Of a stretch of DNA of 5,122 nt, positions 1 to 4,888 are shown piece after piece. The position numbers and the translations under genes were made by a program. The notes beneath the pieces are model-generated. The model searched no databases. It was not told the origin of the DNA and was given only the letters and a program-made list of their open reading frames with translations. Origin of the DNA: an uncultured Oscillibacter sp. (GTDB lineage Bacteria; Bacillota; Clostridia; Oscillospirales; Oscillospiraceae); the NCBI GenBank assembly GCA_910588005.1, contig CAJUQM010000091.1:1-5122 (forward strand). The letters run 5' to 3'. Within the stretch, counting starts at the first letter, position 1, and each line of letters begins with the position of its first letter.

Positions 1-2
1 GC

Positions 3-1682
3 AGCGGGTTCCCCAGCGCGTCCGCACCAGGGGAGGCGGAGCTGGAGGATGAGTACCCCTCCGGCGGGCCCATGACCCAGGAGTTTAACCGGAAGATCGC
101 CGAGACCCGCTCCCGTATCACCAAGACGGCGGAGGAAATCCGGCTGGAGGTGGAAAACGAAATGCAGGGGCTGTCCGCCTCCTTCTCCGTCCAGCTGGGC
201 AGCATCACCAGCCGGGTGCAAGGTGTGGAAGGCAATGTCTCCACCCTGACGCAGACCGCCAGCAGCCTGCAATCGCAAATCACGGCGGCTAACGGAAACA
301 TTTCCACACTCACACAGACTGCCAGCAGTCTGCAGTCCCAGATCACAACGGCCAACGGCAATATTTCTTCCATCACGCAGACGGTCAGCAGCATATCCTC
401 CAGCGTGAAGAATCTGGAGGGAGAGGTGTCCAATATCCAGCAAAGCGCCAATAAGATTTCTCTGTCCGTTACCGGCGGATTGGGCAGTACGGCATCCATC
501 ATTCTGGATGTCAATGGGAACAAGCAGACGGAGGACCTGGATCTGAGCAACGTCCGGCAGTCCTTCGCCAACGACAACAGCGCTGTTACCATCAGCGGCG
601 GGAAGGTGACGTTTAATTCGGGGACTTTCGTTGTCAACAGCTCCAATCTGAAGGTCACGGAAAACGGAACAATTGCCGCAACCAATGGGAATTTTTCCGG
701 TACGATTACCGGCTCCACTATCCGGGGCAGTTCTTTGTATTCGGAAACGTCTGCAACCAGTATGTCGATTACCGGCGGGCGGATGCAGTTAATGTACGGC
801 AACACCCTTGTGGGATATATTGGAACCAACTATTGGAAAAAAGATGCCTCCAAAAAAGGACTTGTTTTTGATATGGAACAAGATGGCGGTTTTATGACCT
901 GGGCAAGAAGAGGAGACAGTTCGAGTAATTATACCGTTAAACTGTTTTACGCAGCAAAAGAATTGTCATCTAATTTGGAAAGTCCATCCGGTTATTCGGG
1001 CTATGTTGCCGACAGATTATATTTTGGCTGTCAAAGCCATGCGCTATATCCGATGCACTTTGGACCAGCAGATGACACAAAGTTTCCCTATGGGAGCATT
1101 TATTACAGCAATACTGCGTTTATTATCGAAGCCAACAGCCAAAAGAAAATAATCCTTGGAAGCGCAGGAACTACTTGCATTGATTTGTTCCAAAACCAAT
1201 GGAAACTGGTGCAGTGCTATAACGACATAGACATGAGCAAAAACTCTATCCTGAACACCTCTGATGAGCGGCTGAAAACCAACATAGAGCCATCTGGTGC
1301 CGATGCGCTGAGCATCATCAACTCAATCAGAACCTATAGCTTTGATTGGGTTGAGAACGGAGAACATGAAGAAATGGGCTTTATCGCCCAGCAGCTGGAA
1401 GCAGAGGCCAGAGCGGATTTTGTTTCCATCAACAAACACGACGGCCACTACAGCACCAAAGAAATGAAAATGATCCCATATCTCGTCAAAGCGGTACAGC
1501 AGCTGTCGGAAGCAGTCAAAGAATTGCGCGGTGAAACTGCGGTGCGACGTTCCGCAAAAAAAGAGCAGTGGGTTCCCGGCTCATACACTTTGGAAGAAAA
1601 AAGCGCCTATGCAGAGGCCCTGCGTCCAAATCCGCCGGTAGACGCTTCCAGAGAGCAGCCACCTATCATTATACCTGGGTAA
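3..1682 (+). CDS. Phage tail fibre / tail-tip protein with C-terminal self-cleaving S74 (ICA) chaperone domain, 5'-partial
   Basis: The frame is open from the left edge, so the N-terminus lies outside the window. The first in-frame ATG (72) has no well-spaced ribosome binding site: the nearest GGAGG is about 22 bases upstream. I therefore treat it as internal. Residue numbers count from that Met. Residues 5-32 are helical and charged; 33-137 are 21-residue coiled-coil repeats; about 140-225 is beta-rich with the tail-fibre-like stretch GNFSGTITGSTI; about 226-390 is a probable receptor-binding or shaft region I cannot assign. From about 395 a peptidase S74 / intramolecular chaperone domain begins with TSDERLKTNI. 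Ser397 and Lys402 have the five-residue spacing of the catalytic pair in endosialidase-type chaperones, and GFIAQQLEAE (436-445) is the second family hallmark. Known for the family: the domain helps the fibre trimerise, then cleaves itself off just before the Ser. A roughly 50-residue tail follows the terminal helix. Fibre identity is near certain; the receptor is unknown. Confidence 0.9.
   Translation, partial: SGFPSASAPGEAELEDEYPSGGPMTQEFNRKIAETRSRITKTAEEIRLEVENEMQGLSASFSVQLGSITSRVQGVEGNVSTLTQTASSLQSQITAANGNISTLTQTASSLQSQITTANGNISSITQTVSSISSSVKNLEGEVSNIQQSANKISLSVTGGLGSTASIILDVNGNKQTEDLDLSNVRQSFANDNSAVTISGGKVTFNSGTFVVNSSNLKVTENGTIAATNGNFSGTITGSTIRGSSLYSETSATSMSITGGRMQLMYGNTLVGYIGTNYWKKDASKKGLVFDMEQDGGFMTWARRGDSSSNYTVKLFYAAKELSSNLESPSGYSGYVADRLYFGCQSHALYPMHFGPADDTKFPYGSIYYSNTAFIIEANSQKKIILGSAGTTCIDLFQNQWKLVQCYNDIDMSKNSILNTSDERLKTNIEPSGADALSIINSIRTYSFDWVENGEHEEMGFIAQQLEAEARADFVSINKHDGHYSTKEMKMIPYLVKAVQQLSEAVKELRGETAVRRSAKKEQWVPGSYTLEEKSAYAEALRPNPPVDASREQPPIIIPG
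168..419 (+). repeat. Four tandem 63-bp (21-residue) coiled-coil repeats in the tail fibre gene
   Basis: Units lie at 168-230 (degenerate), 231-293, 294-356 and 357-419, with a fifth partial unit after 420. The two central units encode GNVSTLTQTASSLQSQI-type and GNISTLTQTASSLQSQI-type segments. Twenty-one residues equal three heptads, with hydrophobic V/I/L positions suited to a trimeric coiled coil. The DNA of the two best copies differs at many third positions although the protein is nearly identical. Confidence 0.9.
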
Positions 1683-1698
1683 AGAAAAGGAGATTGTT

Positions 1699-1857
1699 AT
1701 GACGGAACTTCAAAAGGAAATCGACCTGACCTTCGCCTGCCTGTCGGCGATCCCCGTCAGCGGGGACGGCGTGGAGATTATGGCGGCGGCGCGGGAGCAT
1801 CTGCGCAGGGCATTCCGGCTGGCGCAGCCGGAGAAGGAGGAGGACAATGGCGGATAA
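1699..1857 (+). CDS. Small hypothetical phage protein (52 aa)
   Basis: This short gene starts at ATG 1699, 16 bases after the tail fibre stop, with a good ribosome binding site (AAAAGGAGA, 1685-1693). It ends at TAA 1857 and overlaps the next gene by 11 bases. The protein begins MTELQKEIDLTFACLSAIPV and ends in a charged PEKEEDNGG tail. It is mostly helix-forming, with an AAAREHLRRAFRLA segment at residues 29-42, and has no membrane segment or signal peptide. I do not recognise a family. Its position between fibre genes and its tight packing suggest a small virion-associated, assembly or chaperone-like protein, but that is only inference. The ribosome binding site, the coupling to the next gene and the protein-like composition make it likely to be real. 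Confidence 0.75.
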   Translation: MTELQKEIDLTFACLSAIPVSGDGVEIMAAAREHLRRAFRLAQPEKEEDNGG

Positions 1858-2878
1858 GAATATCGGCGCGCTGGCCGCAGCGGCGGACCTCTATGATGAC
1901 TCGCTTCTGGTGGCCGAACAGCAGGGCGCGGCGGTGAAGGTGACCGGGCGTCAGTTCAAGAGCTTTGCACAGGCGGCGGTGCGGCAGTATGTGGACGACG
2001 CGCAGAGCGCCGCCAATGACGCCCTGGCTGCTGTGAGGCAGGTGGGCACTGCCGTTGAGGACACCCAGGCCAATGCCGCCGCCGCTGCCGCATCCGCCCA
2101 GAAGGCGCAGCAGTACAGCGGGAAGCCGCCGGTTATCCAGAGCGGCACGTGGTGGACCTGGGACGCGGACAGCCAGAGCTATCGGGACACCGGCGAGGCC
2201 GCCAGAGGGAGCGCCGGCCCGGCGGGTCCAAAGGGCGATACCGGCGATACAGGCCCCCAGGGCGTGCCGGGCGAGCGGGGCGAAAAGGGTGAGTCAGGCA
2301 CATCATTTATCGTGAAAGGCCGCTTTGACACGCTGGAGGAGCTGAATGCCGCCCATCCCGCCGGTGCAGCCGGGGATGCGTACGCGGTGGGCACGGCGGA
2401 GGACAACACGATCTATCTGTGGGCTGTGGACATGGCGGAGTGGCAGGACGTGGGGCCGCTGCAGGGCCCGCCGGGACTCCAGGGGGAGCCGGGTCCGGCT
2501 GGCGCTCCTGGGCAGACCGGTCCGGTTGGTCCGGAAGGCCCCGCCGGTCCTGCCGGGCCCAAAGGCGACCAGGGTGATACCGGTCCGATTGGCCCCGCAG
2601 GCCCCGCCGGTCCCCCTGGCGCGGACGGTACTTCTGGGGCAGTTGGCCCAACAGGCCCGCAGGGTCCCGCCGGTCCCGGCGTGCCAACAGGCGGCAGCGC
2701 CGGGCAGGTGCTGGCCAAGAGGACCGCCGCTGATTACGACACCCGCTGGATCGACCCGCCGGAGGGCGGCGGCGGCGGGTACAGCGGCGGCGGATTTGTG
2801 GAGATGGTCACGTCCATTCCGGCTGCAAGCCGCATAAGCAATACACTGTACGGGCTGATTCTGGGAACATTTACGTGA
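1847..2878 (+). CDS. Collagen-like phage tail fibre protein
   Basis: The 343-aa protein starts at ATG 1847 behind a strong GAAGGAGGAGG site (1833-1843), inside the end of the preceding small gene. Residues 1-50 form a globular or helical start. Residues 50-90 are an Ala/Gln-rich helix (AANAALAA-like, then AAAAAASAQKAQQ), probably a trimeric coiled coil. A short segment with TWWTW (101-105) follows. Collagen block 1 has 10 Gly-X-Y triplets (121-150), including GERGEKGE. A non-collagenous domain (152-206) contains FIVKGRFDTLEELNAAHP and a GDAYAVGTAEDNTIYLW stretch. Block 2 has 24 uninterrupted triplets (207-278). The segment GGSAGQVLAKRTAADYDTRW (282-301) and the ending NTLYGLILGTFT are typical of phage fibre C-termini. 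Known for the class: bacterial and phage collagens form triple helices without hydroxyproline, and the KGD/KGE/RGE triplets seen here favour stability. Probable role: trimeric accessory tail fibre or adhesin. The host receptor is unknown. Confidence 0.88.
   Translation: MADKNIGALAAAADLYDDSLLVAEQQGAAVKVTGRQFKSFAQAAVRQYVDDAQSAANDALAAVRQVGTAVEDTQANAAAAAASAQKAQQYSGKPPVIQSGTWWTWDADSQSYRDTGEAARGSAGPAGPKGDTGDTGPQGVPGERGEKGESGTSFIVKGRFDTLEELNAAHPAGAAGDAYAVGTAEDNTIYLWAVDMAEWQDVGPLQGPPGLQGEPGPAGAPGQTGPVGPEGPAGPAGPKGDQGDTGPIGPAGPAGPPGADGTSGAVGPTGPQGPAGPGVPTGGSAGQVLAKRTAADYDTRWIDPPEGGGGGYSGGGFVEMVTSIPAASRISNTLYGLILGTFT
2207..2296 (+). repeat. Collagen-like Gly-X-Y block 1 (10 triplets)
   Basis: Ten consecutive Gly-X-Y codon triplets encode residues 121-150 of the collagen-like fibre. 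They include GPA, GPK, GDT, GDT, GVP, GER, GEK and GES. The block is charge-rich compared with block 2 and sits just before the inserted non-collagenous domain. Confidence 0.92.
2465..2680 (+). repeat. Collagen-like Gly-X-Y block 2 (24 triplets)
   Basis: Twenty-four uninterrupted Gly-X-Y triplets encode residues 207-278, dominated by GPA, GPP, GPT and GPV, with one charged GPK-GDQ-GDT patch at 237-245. The DNA is a 9-bp-periodic GGNCCNGCN-type repeat of very high GC content. This periodicity explains the long spurious open frames on both strands here. Confidence 0.93.
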
Positions 2879-2883
2879 GGAGG
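2876..2883 (+). promoter_or_regulatory. Ribosome binding site overlapping the upstream stop codon
   Basis: TGAGGAGG contains both the TGA stop of the collagen-like gene and a perfect GAGGAGG Shine-Dalgarno, eight bases before ATG 2892. It fixes the start of the next gene and suggests translational coupling between the two tail genes. Confidence 0.85.
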
Positions 2884-2891
2884 TTTTCAAC

Positions 2892-3485
2892 ATGGCATTC
2901 CCTGCACCCGCTTTTATTACGGTTGGTAATGTTGTGCGCGGCGGCGATGTATCGATAACATGGGGCGCGGTTGCCAAGGCTGTTGCTTATGTTTTGCAGA
3001 GCTCCGTTAATGGCGGCCCGTTTGGCGAGGAGACCGAGGATGGGATGAATAATACTTTTCATACCAATAAAACAGAACTGACACAGGCCGTCGGCGAAGA
3101 TTGGAACACGGTGCAATACCGCGTTCGGGCTTGGGGGTACAATGCGGATGGCAGTGCATTTTTGGATTCCGATTGGACCGCATCGGAGGTCAAGACAGTG
3201 CAGACGGACACGCCGTCCACGCCCGTCACAGGCGGACGTTTGGAGCAGTTCCAGAACAGCGATGGAACCAATATCTACCCCAAAACAGTGGTTGAGGGCG
3301 TGATCCGGCAGAGAGACGGGAGGAGCCTGGAGCAAGTGCTGGCGGATGTGGTGCCTACATCGCGGAAGGTCAACGGGCAGGCCCTGAGCAGCGACATCAC
3401 GCTCATTACCTGCGGGACAGCTGATCTGACCGCCGGGTCTTCGCCGCTGGCTGCGGGGACGTTGTACGGCGTGTACGAGGTGTAG
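2892..3485 (+). CDS. Fibronectin type III-like phage tail protein
   Basis: The 197-aa protein starts at ATG 2892 behind a strong ribosome binding site fused to the previous stop. Residues 4-103 look like a fibronectin type III or similar beta-sandwich: an N-terminal proline start, VSITWGAV (20-27, core Trp24), VAYVLQSSVNGGPF (31-44), then VQYRVRAWGYNADGS (74-88) and SDWTASEVKTV (93-103). These match the B, C and F/G strand signatures of that fold. A Thr/Pro linker (105-113) follows, then a second module with GTNIYPKTVVEGVI (125-138). A short phage-fibre motif, KVNGQALSSDITL (159-171), is near the end, and the protein finishes GTLYGVYEV. That C-terminal arrangement is common in tail fibres of Firmicutes phages. 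It is probably a tail-associated accessory fibre that binds a surface or a partner fibre. The FN3 call rests on pattern reading and is less certain than the phage-tail call. Confidence 0.8.
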   Translation: MAFPAPAFITVGNVVRGGDVSITWGAVAKAVAYVLQSSVNGGPFGEETEDGMNNTFHTNKTELTQAVGEDWNTVQYRVRAWGYNADGSAFLDSDWTASEVKTVQTDTPSTPVTGGRLEQFQNSDGTNIYPKTVVEGVIRQRDGRSLEQVLADVVPTSRKVNGQALSSDITLITCGTADLTAGSSPLAAGTLYGVYEV

Positions 3486-3487
3486 GC

Positions 3488-4288
3488 ATGGCGGTGAAAT
3501 TGTACGTGGGCGATGCCGGAGGGATTGCCCGGCAGGTGAAAAAGCTGTACGTCGGAGATGCGAGCGGCGTCGCCAGAGAAGTCAAGACACTGTATGTGGG
3601 GGATGGGGGCGGGGTGGCCAGGAAGGTGTTTGATGCGTCCGGGTCCGCACCAGCCGGGCGGCTGCCCGCCGGTTATACGGAAGTGGAATATGTGCAGAAC
3701 GGTACCAGCGGCACGACAAGCCGTATGCCGTATATCCAGATGCCAGCCAAATCAACTGCAACCAAGTTTTCGTTAAAATTCTCCAGCGGTCAGACTTCCT
3801 CGACATCCAGCACAACTGTGTACGCCGTTTATGGGTACGGCCAAAAATCCGGAACATCAATCTATCGAGAAGGAATTTGTGTGTGCAGCGGTAAAGTGCG
3901 TTTCCGGCATCAAACATCATTTACTAATTTGGCCGATTATGTCGCAGGAAGCAATTATGAGATTGAGCTTGACAGCACAGCTAAGACAATCACAACAAAC
4001 GGAACGACAATATCAAAGACAGTTGGCACATATTGGCGCAGCTCAATGAACAGGCTGTTTGGAGAACAACAAAATAATCTGAATGATGAGAGCCAGGCAA
4101 AGCAGACAAAGGTCTACTCCCTGAAAATGTGGGACACCAACGGCAATCTGGTTTTGGATTTTGTTCCCTGCATCGACCCGTCCGGCGCGATTGGAATGTA
4201 TGACGCGGTTGGTGAAAAATTCTACGGAAACAGCAACACGTCCACAAGTTCCTACAATATATTCATTGCCGGGCCAGCGGTATCCTAA
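3488..4288 (+). CDS. Phage tail/adhesin protein: KLYVGD repeats plus LamG (concanavalin-like) domain
   Basis: The 266-aa protein starts at ATG 3488, two bases after the previous stop. Only a modest GAGGTG site (3477-3482) precedes it, so coupled translation is likely. Residues 4-48 are three tandem 15-residue repeats (KLYVGDAGGIARQVK type), a module often found at the start of Firmicutes phage tail proteins. A Gly/Ser/Ala/Pro linker (49-58) follows. From residue 59, LPAGYTEVEYVQ and later PYIQMP open a laminin-G/concanavalin-like jelly roll. It closes with YSLKMWDTNGNLVLDFVPC (210-228), GAIGMYDAVGEKFYGN (233-248) and IFIAGP. These are typical closing strands of phage LamG-type domains. Such domains usually bind carbohydrate, so this is probably a host-surface or glycan-binding tail component. 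The central part (about 90-200) is AT-richer than its flanks and is the least conserved-looking region. No catalytic residues are evident. Confidence 0.83.
   Translation: MAVKLYVGDAGGIARQVKKLYVGDASGVAREVKTLYVGDGGGVARKVFDASGSAPAGRLPAGYTEVEYVQNGTSGTTSRMPYIQMPAKSTATKFSLKFSSGQTSSTSSTTVYAVYGYGQKSGTSIYREGICVCSGKVRFRHQTSFTNLADYVAGSNYEIELDSTAKTITTNGTTISKTVGTYWRSSMNRLFGEQQNNLNDESQAKQTKVYSLKMWDTNGNLVLDFVPCIDPSGAIGMYDAVGEKFYGNSNTSTSSYNIFIAGPAVS
3497..3631 (+). repeat. Three tandem 45-bp (15-residue) KLYVGD repeats
   Basis: Units at 3497-3541, 3542-3586 and 3587-3631 encode KLYVGDAGGIARQVK, KLYVGDASGVAREVK and TLYVGDGGGVARKVF. The LYVGD and AR cores are invariant in protein, yet most conserved codons differ between units. 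Units 1 and 2 have nine silent and three amino-acid-changing codon differences out of fifteen. Confidence 0.93.
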
Positions 4289-4301
4289 GACACATGATAA
4301 C

Positions 4302-4309
4302 AGGAGGTG
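4302..4309 (+). promoter_or_regulatory. Shine-Dalgarno that decides the start of the XhlA-like gene
   Basis: AGGAGGTG is a near-perfect ribosome binding site. It lies eight bases (counting from the end of AGGAGG) upstream of ATG 4316. A GTG at 4307 in the same frame lies inside this site and so cannot be the start; ATG 4316 is used instead. Confidence 0.87.
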
Positions 4310-4315
4310 AAACAC

Positions 4316-4621
4316 ATGCCGGACAAATGCACGGAGCCCTGCGCGGACCTGACGCGGCTGGAGAAGGAGCTGGATAAGTTCCAGGGCCAGAACAGCGACA
4401 CCCACAGGGAGATTTTCAAGCGGCTCAATGAGCTGGAACGGGCGGAGGCGGCCCAGGAGCAGCATTTTTCCACCGTCAATGAGAAGCTGGACAAGCTCAT
4501 CGAGTGGCAGGAGGCCCAGCGGGACAAGCCTGCCAGACGGTGGGAGAGTATTGTGGAAAAAGCGGTCTGGGCCGTATGCGCCGCGGTCATCGCGTTTCTG
4601 CTGGGGAGGGTTGGATTGTGA
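4316..4621 (+). CDS. XhlA-like haemolysin / lysis-associated membrane protein
   Basis: The 101-aa protein starts at ATG 4316, set by the AGGAGGTG site just upstream. Residues 11-68 form a long charged helix with heptad-like hydrophobics (LTRLEKELDKF, IFKRLNELERAE, VNEKLDKLIEW), predicted to coil. A basic stretch, KPARRW (71-76), follows. One hydrophobic segment (about 80-98, VEKAVWAVCAAVIAFLLG) ends the protein, so it should be tail-anchored with the coil in the cytoplasm. This layout and length match the XhlA family, which in Bacillus prophage PBSX acts with the holin XhlB in lysis. The N-terminus has an unusual pair of cysteines (Cys5 and Cys9, CTEPC). The gene sits immediately before a holin candidate and an endolysin. 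Family membership is judged from architecture, not from a strong motif. Confidence 0.78.
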   Translation: MPDKCTEPCADLTRLEKELDKFQGQNSDTHREIFKRLNELERAEAAQEQHFSTVNEKLDKLIEWQEAQRDKPARRWESIVEKAVWAVCAAVIAFLLGRVGL

Positions 4622-4669
4622 GCTTTGTTTTGTATGCAGACAAAGACAATGGAGCAGGGAGGATGAGAC

Positions 4670-4888
4670 ATGAATAAAATTGATTGGAAGCGTAAGCTGA
4701 GCAGCCGCAAGCTGTGGGCTGCTGCGGCCGGGATCGTCACCGGTCTGGCGATGGTCTTCGGCCTGGACGAGAACACCATCAGCTCCGTGGCGGGCGCTGT
4801 GGTCAGCGTGGCGTCCGTGGTGGCGTATGTGCTGGCCGAGGGCAGTGTGGATGCCGCGAGAGCGGGAAGGAGAGAGCTGCATGAATAA
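4670..4888 (+). CDS. Phage holin candidate, two membrane spans
   Basis: The 72-aa protein starts at ATG 4670 with an AGGGAGGA site (4656-4663). A basic N-terminus (DWKRKLSSRKLW, residues 5-16) leads into two hydrophobic spans: about 16-32 (AAAAGIVTGLAMVFG) and about 37-56 (ISSVAGAVVSVASVVAYVLA). A polar turn, LDENT (32-36), separates them, and a charged C-terminal tail (DAARAGRRELHE) follows. Small size, two spans, a charged tail and a position directly before the endolysin are the hallmarks of holins, which assemble in the cytoplasmic membrane and release or activate the lytic enzyme at a set time. The gene overlaps the endolysin start by eight bases, suggesting coupled expression. I do not assign it to a named holin family. 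No dual-start motif is visible. Confidence 0.82.
   Translation: MNKIDWKRKLSSRKLWAAAAGIVTGLAMVFGLDENTISSVAGAVVSVASVVAYVLAEGSVDAARAGRRELHE

Noticed and set aside
72..74. ATG as the true start of the tail fibre gene
   Set aside because: The frame is open upstream to the left edge and no Shine-Dalgarno lies at proper spacing, so the gene most likely begins outside the window.
2346..2837. Alternative + strand frame inside the collagen-like gene
   Set aside because: It is an Arg/Pro-rich shadow of the Gly-X-Y repeats, with no fitting ribosome binding site or domain.
2303..2977. Long minus-strand open frame opposite the collagen-like gene
   Set aside because: It mirrors the GC-rich 9-bp Gly-X-Y repeat, which suppresses stops in all frames. 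The translation is low-complexity Arg/Gly/Ala, and the + strand gene is clearly real.
3740..4288. Possible diversity-generating retroelement variable region in the LamG gene
   Set aside because: No template repeat, reverse transcriptase or adenine-focused substitution pattern can be seen in the window.
4307..4309. GTG as the start of the XhlA-like gene
   Set aside because: It lies inside the AGGAGGTG ribosome binding site; ATG 4316 has correct spacing.
4623..4645. Inverted repeat CTTTGT / ACAAAG between the XhlA-like and holin genes
   Set aside because: The stem is only 6 bp, AT-rich, with an 11-base loop and no following T-run. It is too weak for a terminator and is probably chance.
4043..4882. 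279-codon minus-strand open frame across the LamG, XhlA-like and holin genes
   Set aside because: It runs antisense to three well-supported genes, shows no recognisable domain, and is long only because the + strand codon pattern leaves few reverse stops.
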